Origin: Turicibacter sp.
GTDB lineage: Bacteria; Bacillota; Bacilli; MOL361; Turicibacteraceae
Direction of reading: 5' to 3'
DNA: 27,097 bases
Assembly: GCA_030531025.1 (NCBI GenBank)
Contig: JAUMTV010000034.1
Span: 1 to 27,097 of the forward strand
Shown here: in pieces, positions 14,909 to 23,489 of the stretch
Numbering within the stretch: position 1 is the stretch's first letter
How the letters are laid out: every line of letters starts with the position of its first letter
Translations under genes and position numbers: made by a program
Notes under the pieces: generated by a model
The model's database searches: none
What the model was told of the DNA's origin: nothing
The model's input: the letters and a program-made list of their open reading frames with translations, nothing else

Positions 14909-16384
14909 TTATAGCATGATGGCAATTAATCCGCCATTTCCTTGGTTGACAATTTTAATTAGTGTTTCTTGAAGTTTCATACGTGCATTTTCAGGCATAG
15001 CATATAATTTTGCTGAAATACCATCACGCACAATATCACTTAAGCAACGTCCAAAGATTTCAGTTGACCAAATAGATAATGGATTTTCATCCGCATCTTT
15101 TAAGATAAAGTCAATTAAATCTTTACTTTGTTGCTCTGTACCAATGATTGGTTCGAATACAGACTCAACATCTACACGAATCATATGAATTGATGGGGCA
15201 CTTGCTTTTAAGCGAACCCCATAACGAGCACCTTGTTTTACAACAGTTGGTTCGCTAAGCGTCATATCTTCAATAGCAGGTGTTGCGATTCCATATCCAA
15301 GTTGTTTTACCATTTGTAAAGCACTTGCAATTGGCTCGTACTCTTTCTTAATATTCGCATAATCTTGTAATAAATACATTAAATCTGCTTTATCTTTAAT
15401 TGGACCAACTAACTCTGTTAAGATTTGATCATATAATTGATTTGGCACCTTAATTTCTAACTCTGCCAATCCTACCCCTGCATCTAAGGCACTGATATAA
15501 CAATCTTCAACCACATCTTCTTCTTTTAGCTCATCTGCTAAATAGTTGATGTCACGAAGTTTATAAAACTCATTTGTGCTTTGATTGATTAACTTTAAGA
15601 AACGAGCTTTTAACCAGTTATCATCGCTTAACGCATCTACCCAGCTTGGTAATTTAATATCTAATTCTGAAACTGGGAATTCATATAATGCTTCTTTTAA
15701 CACACCATAGATGTCTTTTTTCGTCATGTTTTCAACACTTAAAGGTAACACCGGTACCCCGTACTCTTCTTGTAATTGTCCACGTAACTCATACACATCA
15801 TCAGTTTTTGGATGAGTTGTATTTAAAATGACAATAAATGGCTTGTTAATTGCTTTTAATTGCTCAATAACTAATTGTTCAGCTTCTAAGTAATCTTCAC
15901 GATTAAAGTTTCCAATCGATCCATCTGTTGTCATTACAATCCCAATATGTGAATGATCTTCAATGACTTTTTGAGTTCCAATAGCTGCTGCTTCAACAAA
16001 AGGAATTGGTTCTTCATACCAAGGTGTATTGACCATGCGTGGTCCTTCTTCTGTTTCATAACCAACAGCACTTGGAATTACATATCCAACACAGTCAATT
16101 AAGCGAATACTTGCTGATACTTCACCTTCAACTGTTACATTAACAGCTTGTGCCGGAACGAATTTTGGTTCTGTTGTCATAATTGTTTTTCCGTTAGCAC
16201 TTTGAGGTAATTCATCAATCATACGTTTTTTTACATTTTCATCTTCAACTAATGGAATAACTAGTGATTCCATAAATTTTTTGATGAATGTTGATTTACC
16301 TGTACGAACTGCTCCTACTACCCCTAAATAGAACTCTCCGTTAGTGCGTGCAAAGACGTCTCTCATCAGTTCATTAGTTTCCAT
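14909..16384 (-). CDS. spoIVA: Stage IV sporulation protein A, SpoIVA (coat-basement ATPase)
   Basis: A 491-residue protein, close to the 492 of Bacillus subtilis SpoIVA. Walker A GAVRTGKST spans residues 24-32, with the lysine at position 30 as in Bacillus. A switch/Walker B-like region reads RLIDCVGYVIPSAVGYE, and the C-terminal ends in GGLIAIML. SpoIVA is made in the mother cell, binds the forespore surface through its C-terminus and SpoVM, and polymerises with ATP hydrolysis into the platform for the spore coat. ATG 16384 follows GGAGG at 8 bases, and the MExxxLxRDVFARTxGxxYLG start matches homologues; an in-frame codon seven residues upstream lacks a ribosome-binding site. A sigma-E-like promoter precedes it and a strong terminator follows, so it is probably monocistronic. 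Confidence 0.98.
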   Translation of the reverse strand: METNELMRDVFARTNGEFYLGVVGAVRTGKSTFIKKFMESLVIPLVEDENVKKRMIDELPQSANGKTIMTTEPKFVPAQAVNVTVEGEVSASIRLIDCVGYVIPSAVGYETEEGPRMVNTPWYEEPIPFVEAAAIGTQKVIEDHSHIGIVMTTDGSIGNFNREDYLEAEQLVIEQLKAINKPFIVILNTTHPKTDDVYELRGQLQEEYGVPVLPLSVENMTKKDIYGVLKEALYEFPVSELDIKLPSWVDALSDDNWLKARFLKLINQSTNEFYKLRDINYLADELKEEDVVEDCYISALDAGVGLAELEIKVPNQLYDQILTELVGPIKDKADLMYLLQDYANIKKEYEPIASALQMVKQLGYGIATPAIEDMTLSEPTVVKQGARYGVRLKASAPSIHMIRVDVESVFEPIIGTEQQSKDLIDFILKDADENPLSIWSTEIFGRCLSDIVRDGISAKLYAMPENARMKLQETLIKIVNQGNGGLIAIML

Positions 16385-16422
16385 ATCGTAAACCTCCATT
16401 TTCACTTATATTTGTCAATATC

Positions 16423-16450
16423 AATGTATGATGCTTATCCTCTACTTTAT
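16423..16450 (-). promoter_or_regulatory. Sigma-E-like promoter of spoIVA
   Basis: On the minus strand ATA (16450-16448), 17-base spacer, CATACATT (16430-16423), a full match to the sigma-E -10 consensus CATACAnT, about 40 bases before the start codon. spoIVA is a sigma-E target in Bacillus. Confidence 0.65.
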
Positions 16451-16632
16451 GAGAGAATTTTAATAAAACTTTGAAAAACTTTTCTATCTTACTGCAATTG
16501 AATGAATTAAATTGATTCACTCTAAACCTAATTAACATTGCTAATTAGGGTGCAAGCCTGCGTTTTCTTCGAATTATATGCGCTAACAACTCAAAGATAT
16601 GATAACTTTTAATCATTTTTATTGAAATCCAT

Positions 16633-16663
16633 AAAAAAAGACTTAGCTTCGCTAAGTCTTCTT
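16633..16663 (-). terminator. Terminator of spoVIF-like gene
   Basis: Perfect 10-bp stem AAGACTTAGC (16638-16647) with GCTAAGTCTT (16651-16660), loop TTC, followed on the minus strand by a run of T. Confidence 0.88.
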
Positions 16664-16692
16664 CTCATTCTTAAAAATCTTTAAGTTCGTTA

Positions 16693-16941
16693 TTACATCA
16701 TCATTTTTAATAATTGATCCATATCAGTTGGAACTTCCCCATTAATAATCATTTTAGTTAATTGATCTTCAACTGATTTATCAACTTTACGACCAACCAT
16801 AGCCCCAACACTTTGAATGAGTGCACGAACTTGGTCTTCATTCTTTAAATCCATTTCAGATGCTTGATCTGCAATATTAAAAAGCTCTTCTTGATTCACA
16901 TTTACATCTTTCCCAAATCGTCCAAAAAGATTATCAAACAT
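16693..16941 (-). CDS. spoVIF: Stage VI sporulation protein F (SpoVIF/YjcC family)
   Basis: An 82-residue protein: an N-terminal MFDNLFGRFGKDV segment, then helices with the pattern FNIADQASEMDLKNEDQVRALIQSVG, VGRKVDKSVEDQLTKMIINGE, and a Met-rich end LLKMMM. Spacing of the KDE/NED-QVR-I, GRKV and ED elements matches Bacillus SpoVIF, which is made late in the mother cell and needed for coat maturation. The family has no known catalytic residues. ATG 16941 follows GAGGAGG at 8 bases; a longer in-frame start has no ribosome-binding site. A consensus sigma-K-type promoter precedes it and it is flanked by spoIVA, as expected for a sporulation gene. Similarity was judged by eye, so the name is probable rather than certain. 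Confidence 0.75.
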   Translation of the reverse strand: MFDNLFGRFGKDVNVNQEELFNIADQASEMDLKNEDQVRALIQSVGAMVGRKVDKSVEDQLTKMIINGEVPTDMDQLLKMMM

Positions 16942-17287
16942 AATTAAAACCTCCTCATATCTCATGTTCAATATAACATATGATACGAGGAGGAATTTTG
17001 TACCATTTAGGCAAATAATTTATAGTTTTTGTCTATCAGAAACTAAAATGTATTTTTAACAATCACCTTATTTAAGCCATAGATTCACTGTAATAGCTCA
17101 TATCCACTTTAATAGCAAGGCCTTTTTCTGTGTTAGGAATTATTGGCTACCCTTCGATTGAAGAAGAACCTATTTCTTAAACAAGTTCTCTTAACTCATA
17201 AATCAGCATAATAGATATTGTGAAGTCCTTTTTTAGTTAATTAAGTCGAATAAGCCAATAGGAAACATCAAATGATCATTTTTATGA
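16942..17287. other. Intergenic region between gpsA and spoVIF-like gene
   Basis: Apart from the sigma-K-like promoter (16974-17001) I see no gene. A weak palindrome AAATGATCATTT (17268-17279) lies after gpsA, with no T-rich terminator. A short minus-strand open stretch around 17140-17070 (reads PIIPNTEKGLAIKVD and on) has no start codon or ribosome-binding site and may be chance or a gene relic. Confidence 0.4.
16974..17001 (-). promoter_or_regulatory. Sigma-K-like promoter of spoVIF-like gene
   Basis: On the minus strand AC (17001-17000), 17-base spacer, CATATGTTA (16982-16974), an exact fit to AC-N17-CATAnnnTA. It sits 32 bases before the ATG at 16941. Bacillus spoVIF is also sigma-K-dependent. 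Confidence 0.65.
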
Positions 17288-18295
17288 TTAATAGAACTCT
17301 GGCTTCATATCGCGTGTCATTAATTGAGCGATAGCTACACGAGGATCTAGTTTATTAAAAATAACCTCGTAAACCGTTTCAACAATCGGCATCTCAATTT
17401 GTAAAGCTTGTGCCATTTCATAAGTGGCTTGGCATGTACGCACACCTTCAACGACCATTGTCATACTATCAATAGCTTCTTGAAGATCTGACCCACTTCC
17501 GATTTTATAACCCGCTTGCCAGTTACGGCTATGAACAGATGTACACGTCACGATTAAGTCACCTAATCCACTTAACCCACTAAACGTTTCTTCATTTGCA
17601 CCTACTGCTGTCCCTAAACGTTTAATTTCAACAAGACCACGAGTAATCAAAGCAGCTTTCGCGTTATCACCATAACCAAGTCCGGCAATAATCCCTGCAG
17701 CAAGGGCAATAACGTTTTTAATTGATCCACCAATTTCAACACCAATTAAATCATTGACACGATACACGCGGAAATACTGATTATTAAACATCTCTTGAAT
17801 AATATTTGCTTTCTCTGCTACAGTTGAAGCACATGTTACAGTAGTCACAGCGCGTTCAATCACTTCTTCTGCGTGAGATGGACCTGTTAAGGCAACAAAT
17901 GCTTCTAAATGCTTAGGATCGATTTCTTCTTTTACAATCTCAGAAACACGTTTGTGTGTTCCTGGTTCAATCCCTTTACTAGCATTAATAATAATAACTG
18001 AATGATCTAGCTCTTGATTGATTGACTTTAAGACATCGCGGATGACTTTCGTAGGAACAGAAAGTAAAATCATTTGTGCGTCTTTTAATGCTTCTTTCAA
18101 ATTTGTTGTTGCCACTAGTGAAGATGGTAATTTTAAGTCAGCAAAAAAACGTGAATTTTGATGATTTTGATTGATATCATTTACTACATCTTGATTTAAA
18201 TCATATAACATAACATTATTTTTATTATCACATAAAACTTGTGCTAACGCAGTTCCCCAACTTCCAGCACCGACTACTGTTATATTCTTAGTCAT
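17288..18295 (-). CDS. gpsA: NAD(P)H-dependent glycerol-3-phosphate dehydrogenase, GpsA
   Basis: A 335-residue protein of usual family length. The Rossmann dinucleotide-binding loop is VVGAGSWGTALAQVL (residues 7-21). Further family blocks are NASKGIEPGT, TGPSHAEEV, GVEIGGSIKNVIALAAGI with the active-site lysine, and FSGLSGLGDLIVTCTS. It reduces dihydroxyacetone phosphate to sn-glycerol-3-phosphate, the backbone of membrane phospholipids, in the cytoplasm. ATG 18295 follows GAGGAGG. It starts 26 bases after the stop of der on the same strand with no terminator between, so the two form an operon, as in Bacillus. Confidence 0.97.
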   Translation of the reverse strand: MTKNITVVGAGSWGTALAQVLCDNKNNVMLYDLNQDVVNDINQNHQNSRFFADLKLPSSLVATTNLKEALKDAQMILLSVPTKVIRDVLKSINQELDHSVIIINASKGIEPGTHKRVSEIVKEEIDPKHLEAFVALTGPSHAEEVIERAVTTVTCASTVAEKANIIQEMFNNQYFRVYRVNDLIGVEIGGSIKNVIALAAGIIAGLGYGDNAKAALITRGLVEIKRLGTAVGANEETFSGLSGLGDLIVTCTSVHSRNWQAGYKIGSGSDLQEAIDSMTMVVEGVRTCQATYEMAQALQIEMPIVETVYEVIFNKLDPRVAIAQLMTRDMKPEFY

Positions 18296-18321
18296 TATAA
18301 ATCCTCCTCATTAACCCGTTA

Positions 18322-19632
18322 TTAATCACGATTTCTTGCAATAATGTGAATTGGTGTTCCTTCAAATCCAAAGGCTTGACGTAAACAGTTTTCTAAGTAA
18401 CGCTTGTATGAGAAATGTAATAATTCAGGATCATTTACAAAAATAACAAATGTTGGCGGTTGTGTTGAAACTTGTGTCGCATAGTAAACACGTAAACGTT
18501 GTCCATTATGAGTTGGTGTTGGATTCATTGCTACTGCATCCATAATAACATCATTTAAGACGTGAGTTACAACACGTTTCTTATGATTTTCTGCTGCTAA
18601 ATTTAACGGTTCAAATAACGTATGTAAACGACGTTTTGTTAACGCAGATAAGAAAACAATTGGTGCATAATCTAAGAAGGCCATATCTGTACGAATTAAA
18701 TCTTCCCATTCTTTCATTGTTTTATCTGTTTTTTCAATCGCATCCCATTTATTTACAACAATCACAACTGCTTTTCCAGCTTCATGTGCATATCCTGCTA
18801 CACGTTTATCTTGCTCGATTAATCCTTTTGAAGCATCAATAACGATTAAACAAACATCACTACGATCAATAGCACTTAATGCACGAAGAACACTATACTT
18901 TTCAGTTGTTTCATATACTTTACCACGTTTACGCATTCCTGCAGTATCAATAACTACATATTTTTGTCCATCCTTTGTGAACTCTGTATCAATGGCATCA
19001 CGTGTCGTTCCAGCAATATCACTAACGATAACACGCTCTTCACCTAAAATTGCATTTGTTAATGATGACTTCCCAACGTTTGGTCGTCCAATTAAACAGA
19101 ACTTTGTTACATCTTCATCATATTCCATTCCTTTTTTCTCAGGCATGTTTAATACGATTTGATCTAACATATCTCCGAATCCAATTCCGTGTACTGCTGA
19201 TGTTGCAATTGGATCTCCTAATCCTAATGAATAAAACTCATAGATTTGCTCTTTGAAGTTTACATCATCCACTTTATTGACAACTAAAACAACTGGTTTA
19301 TTTGTTTTATATAACATATTTGCAACTTCTTGATCCGCTTGTGTGATTCCATCACGTGCATTGGTTACAAAGACAATGACATCTGCTTCATCCATTGCAA
19401 TTTCTGCTTGATGTTTAATTTGCTTCATGAATGGTTCATCACCAATTTCAATTCCACCTGTATCGATAACGTTAAATTTACGTGTTAACCATTCTCCGCT
19501 ACTGTAAATACGATCACGTGTAATCCCTGGTTCATCTTCAACGATTGACACACGTGATCCGATAATACGATTAAAAATTGTAGACTTCCCAACATTTGGT
19601 CGTCCAACGATTGCTACTACTGGTAATACCAT
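18322..19632 (-). CDS. der: Ribosome-assembly GTPase Der (EngA)
   Basis: A 436-residue protein with two tandem GTPase domains and a C-terminal KH-like domain, the Der signature. G1 motifs are GRPNVGKST (residues 10-18) and, near 180, [13 protein letters not shown] and DTAG serve as G3, NKVD and NKWD as G4. The C-terminal domain runs from about 350 and ends [12 protein letters not shown]. Der acts in maturation of the 50S subunit. ATG 19632 is chosen because GAAGGTGG precedes it and homologues begin M(x)[13 protein letters not shown]; an in-frame start six codons upstream overlaps that ribosome-binding site. A near-consensus sigma-A promoter lies just upstream. It is followed by gpsA in the same operon. 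Confidence 0.98.
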   Translation of the reverse strand: MVLPVVAIVGRPNVGKSTIFNRIIGSRVSIVEDEPGITRDRIYSSGEWLTRKFNVIDTGGIEIGDEPFMKQIKHQAEIAMDEADVIVFVTNARDGITQADQEVANMLYKTNKPVVLVVNKVDDVNFKEQIYEFYSLGLGDPIATSAVHGIGFGDMLDQIVLNMPEKKGMEYDEDVTKFCLIGRPNVGKSSLTNAILGEERVIVSDIAGTTRDAIDTEFTKDGQKYVVIDTAGMRKRGKVYETTEKYSVLRALSAIDRSDVCLIVIDASKGLIEQDKRVAGYAHEAGKAVVIVVNKWDAIEKTDKTMKEWEDLIRTDMAFLDYAPIVFLSALTKRRLHTLFEPLNLAAENHKKRVVTHVLNDVIMDAVAMNPTPTHNGQRLRVYYATQVSTQPPTFVIFVNDPELLHFSYKRYLENCLRQAFGFEGTPIHIIARNRD

Positions 19633-19675
19633 GTTGCCACCTTCTTTCATCTTTACACAAAAATAAGTCGTTAAT

Positions 19676-19705
19676 ATTATAGTAGTTTTTGACTACTTTA
19701 GTCAA
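19676..19705 (-). promoter_or_regulatory. Sigma-A promoter of der-gpsA
   Basis: On the minus strand TTGACT (19705-19700), 18-base spacer, TATAAT (19681-19676). The -35 matches at five of six positions and the -10 at all six. It overlaps a small inverted repeat, TTTGACTA / TAGTCAAA (19689-19707). Confidence 0.7.
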
Positions 19706-19723
19706 ATTTTCATTTATGAATAT

Positions 19724-19748
19724 AAAAAGGGGGAAAATCCCCCTTTTT
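19724..19748 (-). terminator. Terminator of the cmk-rpsA operon
   Basis: Stem AAAAAGGGGG (19724-19733) with CCCCCTTTTT (19739-19748) and a five-base loop, 20 bases after the S1 gene stop codon. Confidence 0.85.
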
Positions 19749-19769
19749 ATTAGTAGAACTTAGAGTTTA

Positions 19770-21446
19770 TTATAGTAAGTTTTTTAAAGCCTCTCCAAAT
19801 AAATCCCCTAATGTCTCATTCTCTACTTTTTCTTGTTGTTCCATGTATTTATTGTACTCTTCACGTTCTGCATCTTCTTTGATACGACGAATACTTAATT
19901 CTAATTTGAATTGATTTGGCTCAAAACGTAAAACTTTAACATCTACCTCTTGTCCAATTGTTAAGGCATCTTCTACACGAGTAATGCGTTTTTCAGTAAT
20001 TTGATTCATTGGTAAGAATCCAACAACATCTTCACAAACTACAATAAACGCTCCGCGATCGTTAGTTGATTCAACTGTTCCAGTGACTACATCACCTACT
20101 TTAAATGATACCTCTGTCCAAGGATTTGACTTCACTTGACGTAATGATAATCCTAAACGATGTTTTTTAGCATCTAATGAGATAATTTTCACTTCTACTT
20201 CATTACCAACATTAACTAATGAAGCTAACTTAACATTCGGATTCCATGATGTTTCTGTATAATGACATAAGCCTTCAATATATGGAGCAACTTTAATAAA
20301 TGCTCCTAAATCAGTAATATTTGTAACTGATCCTTTAATCACATCACCAACTTGGTGAGAAAAGACTATCCATGGATCTTCCTCAACTTTTTTAATTGAT
20401 AATGCTAAACGATGATTTTCATGATCAACTGATAAAATACGAACTGAAACACGTTTTCCTTCAGAAACAACATCTTCAAGTTTTGCTTTATGATCCCAAG
20501 ATAATTCTGAAAGGTGAACTAATCCTTCTATCCCTTTAGCTACTTCAACAAAAGCACCAAAGTCCATTAAACGAACAACTTCACCTTCAACAATATCGCC
20601 TACTTGATGAGCTGATGTGAACACTTCAAATGGTGTTGGTAAAACAGCTTTGATTGATAATTGTAGCTTAGTTCCCTCAACCTTAATCACTTTTGCTTTT
20701 ACCCCTTGATCAATGGCTAATACATCTTCTACTTTCTCTACTGGTAAATGAGAAATTTCAGAAATATGCACTAATCCTTCTAAAGCTCCAAAGCGAACAA
20801 ATGCTCCGTATTTTTCAATACGAACAACTGTTCCTTCAACTACTTCTCCAACCGCTAATGTTGAAAATTGTTCCTCACGTGCCATTTTTAATTGCTCAGC
20901 AACAACAATTTTACGAGAAACTTTGATTTTTCTATTACGCACGTTAAATTCTACAATTCGAACTTGAATCGTTTGACCAACGTATTGTTCTAAATCTGAA
21001 ACATACTTTACATCAATCATGTTAGCTGGTAAGAAAGCTTCCATTCCAATGTTAACAATTAAACCACCTTTTACAGCACGTTCAACTTTTGCTTCTAATG
21101 TTTCCCCTTTTTCAAAAGCATCTTTTAACTCTTGGAATCGTTGATATTCAAGTAAAGCACGACGAGATAATAAGATTTGCTCATCATCTACTTTTTTAAT
21201 CATGGCTTTAATTATATCTCCAACTTTAACAACATCTTTAGCTGATTCAATTTTCTCTAATGCTAATTCATTTAAGTAAATTGTTCCTTCAGTTGCCCCA
21301 TGGATATCTACTGTTACCTCTTGATTTGTTACACGAACAACTTCACCTTTGATCACATCATTAACAGATGGTAAATCAAAGTTTTCCATTGCTAATACGT
21401 CACCCATAGTCATTTCTTCATGGTTAATCCCATCAAAATGTTTCAT
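19770..21446 (-). CDS. rpsA: S1 RNA-binding-domain protein (ribosomal protein S1-like, six S1 domains)
   Basis: A 558-residue protein built from six S1 (OB-fold) domains, at roughly residues 28-95, 113-178, 196-263, 282-349, 366-434 and 449-517. Each opens G-x-[VI]-x-x-G-x-V and closes LxLS(I/L)[KR]. Domains 3 to 5 carry the best GAFV/I and GLVH/CH(I/L/Y)SE motifs. A charged tail (EDAEREEYNKYMEQQEK) follows. The number and length are those of proteobacterial RpsA, whereas Bacillus subtilis YpfD at this locus has four domains. S1 proteins bind mRNA and can aid translation initiation. The start codon shares its A with the cmk stop (TAATG), so translation is coupled. The position right after cmk is conserved widely. 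Whether it is a true ribosomal subunit here is open. Confidence 0.93.
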   Translation of the reverse strand: MKHFDGINHEEMTMGDVLAMENFDLPSVNDVIKGEVVRVTNQEVTVDIHGATEGTIYLNELALEKIESAKDVVKVGDIIKAMIKKVDDEQILLSRRALLEYQRFQELKDAFEKGETLEAKVERAVKGGLIVNIGMEAFLPANMIDVKYVSDLEQYVGQTIQVRIVEFNVRNRKIKVSRKIVVAEQLKMAREEQFSTLAVGEVVEGTVVRIEKYGAFVRFGALEGLVHISEISHLPVEKVEDVLAIDQGVKAKVIKVEGTKLQLSIKAVLPTPFEVFTSAHQVGDIVEGEVVRLMDFGAFVEVAKGIEGLVHLSELSWDHKAKLEDVVSEGKRVSVRILSVDHENHRLALSIKKVEEDPWIVFSHQVGDVIKGSVTNITDLGAFIKVAPYIEGLCHYTETSWNPNVKLASLVNVGNEVEVKIISLDAKKHRLGLSLRQVKSNPWTEVSFKVGDVVTGTVESTNDRGAFIVVCEDVVGFLPMNQITEKRITRVEDALTIGQEVDVKVLRFEPNQFKLELSIRRIKEDAEREEYNKYMEQQEKVENETLGDLFGEALKNLL

Positions 21447-22111
21447 TATTTTTCCCCACCTTTTACAATATTTATAATTACATCTATGACTTCATCAATT
21501 GTTAAATCTGAAGTATCTACAACGATTGCATCATCTGCTTTAATTAATGGTGAATGCTTTCTTGTTGAATCTAATTCATCACGCGTTTGAATCTCATGTT
21601 TTAATGTGTCTAAATCACATGGAATGTTTCGTTTTAAATTTTCATCATAACGACGCTGTGCACGAACTTCTACTGAAGCAGTCATGAAGATTTTATAATC
21701 TGCATTAGGCAACACATTTGTTCCAATATCGCGTCCATCCATAACAACATTATCTGTTTTTGCATACTCAATTTGTCGACGTTTTAACTCATCACGTACA
21801 AACTTATGGGCTGCAACTGCTGAAACATTTTGTGAAACAATAGGTTGACGAATCGCTTCAGTTACATCTTCTCCATCTAAAAATACCTTTTTATCATTCG
21901 TTAAGCGAATTGTTGTATTTTCAAGCATTTTTGCAATTGTTTCTTCATCTTCAACATTAATATTATTATTTAATGCTTTTAATGTTACTGCACGATACAT
22001 CGCACCTGTATCGATGTAAACATACCCTAACATTTGAGCTACTTTTTGCGCAATTGTACTTTTTCCTGCTGCCGCTGGTCCATCAATTGCAATCACTTTA
22101 GAACGAACCAT
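21446..22111 (-). CDS. cmk: (d)CMP kinase
   Basis: A 221-residue P-loop nucleoside monophosphate kinase of usual length. P-loop GPAAAGKST spans residues 11-19. YIDTGAMYRA, VMDGRDIGTNVLP and the lid/CMP-binding block RAQRRYDEN plus RDELDSTRKHSPLIKADDAIVVDTSDL are all typical of Cmk. It phosphorylates CMP and dCMP with ATP, feeding pyrimidine nucleotide synthesis. ATG 22111 follows GAGGTGATAAT. It is the first gene of a cmk-rpsA operon with a one-base start/stop overlap. Confidence 0.97.
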   Translation of the reverse strand: MVRSKVIAIDGPAAAGKSTIAQKVAQMLGYVYIDTGAMYRAVTLKALNNNINVEDEETIAKMLENTTIRLTNDKKVFLDGEDVTEAIRQPIVSQNVSAVAAHKFVRDELKRRQIEYAKTDNVVMDGRDIGTNVLPNADYKIFMTASVEVRAQRRYDENLKRNIPCDLDTLKHEIQTRDELDSTRKHSPLIKADDAIVVDTSDLTIDEVIDVIINIVKGGEK

Positions 22112-22132
22112 ATTATCACCTCAACTGTAATT

Positions 22133-22162
22133 ATTTTATCACATTATTTCATTTATAAACAA
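22133..22162 (-). promoter_or_regulatory. Possible sigma-A promoter of cmk-rpsA
   Basis: On the minus strand TTGTTT (22162-22157), 18-base spacer, TAAAAT (22138-22133). A moderate match close upstream of cmk; other registers in this AT-rich stretch are possible. Confidence 0.35.
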
Positions 22163-22213
22163 CAACAAAATAGGGTTCTTCCACCAATTATTCATAATAT
22201 TTACAAAAAATAA

Positions 22214-22250
22214 ACTAAACAAAATCGAAACGATTTCGATTCTGTTTAGT
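22214..22250 (-). terminator. Terminator of the tail-anchored protein gene
   Basis: A 17-bp inverted repeat (22214-22230 with 22234-22250, loop CGA) with one G-U pair on the minus strand, followed there by TTTATTTTTTG. It lies 20 bases after the stop codon. Confidence 0.8.
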
Positions 22251-22269
22251 TCAGTCAAATGATCTTCTT

Positions 22270-23262
22270 TTACTGTAAGATGAAATAAATTAAAACTGCT
22301 AATACAATGATGCCCACCATTAAAATAGATTTATTGAATGTCTTAGCTTGAACTCTATTATTAATTTTACCTTGATTTTCATCTGAAACAAAAACATCTT
22401 TCGATTTTATTTCTTCTTTCTTCTGTTCAGAATAAAAAGCATCTAAACTTGCTTGTTTATGCTCAATAGTTAAGCCTTTATCTGTTGGCTCTTTTAAAAC
22501 TGAACTTTGTTTTAATTGATCGATGGCTTCGTCTAAATTAGCAGCAAGTGGTTTATTTTCTGCTCGCTCAATGACTTCCCATTCACAATCATCTAAATCG
22601 ACATCTGAATTAAAAATTAATTCAATATTTTTGTTAAAGATATCATCTTGATAATTTGAATTTGATTTTTGTTCATTTTCAAGAATTTCACTGAAAATTG
22701 AACTAATACTTTCACTATCAGACTGTAAACGACATAATCGACCATAGTCATGTTGAACAAGAGCATCTAGATAATCTAAATCTGCATCCGCAGCAAGTGC
22801 TAATTCTTCAAAAGACTCATCAAATGCAACCGACGCTAAATTAGGCTGTTCTAGTTTAGACTCTTTCAACTCATGATCTACTAATGAATCAATTTGAACA
22901 GATAGTAATTCCTGCTCTAATTGGTCCCATTCACTGAAATCTTCACTTTTAATCATTTGGGTAATTTTTGAATATGTACGCGTTCCGTATTTATCTTGTA
23001 GTGTATTAATAATATCATTTGAACGTTGACTTAATTGCGTTTTAAATTCATTTACCTCATCTTGACAAATCGATGAAAACATCTCATTCGCATCTAGAGT
23101 TGATGTAATCACCTCATGTAGACGAGAAGAAGGCGTTTCAAGTGGTTCATCCTCTATTTTTGACTCAAAGTTAGATACATTCGAATGAGATGGCGTTTTG
23201 TCTTGTTCACGAGGACTAAAATATAATCGTCGTAATTCAGCATAATCCGCCTTTTGTTCCAC
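22270..23262 (-). CDS. Acidic tail-anchored membrane protein of unknown function
   Basis: About 330 residues, with no family that I recognise. It is acidic and Glu/Gln/Ser-rich with several stretches likely to form amphipathic helices (for example DEVNEFKTQLSQRSNDIINTL, and WDQLEQELLSVQIDSL). Near the N-terminus is YAELRRLYFSPREQ. A single hydrophobic segment, SILMVGIIVLAVLIYFILQ, ends the protein, preceded by KTFNK, so it looks tail-anchored with a cytoplasmic bulk. No cysteine-rich, catalytic or DNA-binding motif is visible. It lies between fer and cmk with its own terminator. GTG 23262 is favoured because AAGGAG lies about 10 bases upstream; the in-frame GTG at 23271 sits only one base from that site. 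The coding frame is convincing because of its length and biased composition, but function is unknown. Confidence 0.7.
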   Translation of the reverse strand: MEQKADYAELRRLYFSPREQDKTPSHSNVSNFESKIEDEPLETPSSRLHEVITSTLDANEMFSSICQDEVNEFKTQLSQRSNDIINTLQDKYGTRTYSKITQMIKSEDFSEWDQLEQELLSVQIDSLVDHELKESKLEQPNLASVAFDESFEELALAADADLDYLDALVQHDYGRLCRLQSDSESISSIFSEILENEQKSNSNYQDDIFNKNIELIFNSDVDLDDCEWEVIERAENKPLAANLDEAIDQLKQSSVLKEPTDKGLTIEHKQASLDAFYSEQKKEEIKSKDVFVSDENQGKINNRVQAKTFNKSILMVGIIVLAVLIYFILQ

Positions 23263-23299
23263 CTCACTCACACTCCTTTTTTAAACATTTTATATTCGT

Positions 23300-23318
23300 A
23301 TCGAGATTTTACCTCGAT
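23300..23318. promoter_or_regulatory. Inverted repeat, possible operator, between divergent genes
   Basis: ATCGAG (23300-23305), seven-base spacer, CTCGAT (23313-23318). A perfect 6-bp dyad in the shared upstream region of the tail-anchored protein gene and fer. No known operator recognised. Confidence 0.3.
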
Positions 23319-23394
23319 TTATTTACTATTTTGTAAAAAAACAAATAAGACTAAATAATTATATCATAATTTCACTTTATTTAGAGTATTAAAT

Positions 23395-23424
23395 TTGAAT
23401 TTTTTTGTCTTTTTAGTTTATAAT
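23395..23424 (+). promoter_or_regulatory. Sigma-A promoter of fer
   Basis: TTGAAT (23395-23400), 18-base spacer, TATAAT (23419-23424). The -10 is perfect, and the transcript would start about 60 bases before the ATG. Confidence 0.6.
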
Positions 23425-23489
23425 AAGTCATGTAATTCGCATGAATTATATGTTATCAAAAACTAAATCCTGTGAAGGGGGACAAAACA

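Larger units (their letters stand above)
16385..16692. other. Intergenic region between spoVIF-like gene and spoIVA
   Basis: Contains the spoIVA sigma-E-like promoter (16423-16450) and the spoVIF-like terminator (16633-16663). Between them is an AT-rich inverted repeat, CCTAATTA (16527-16534) with TAATTAGG (16542-16549), that could be an operator. I see no coding frame. Confidence 0.5.
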
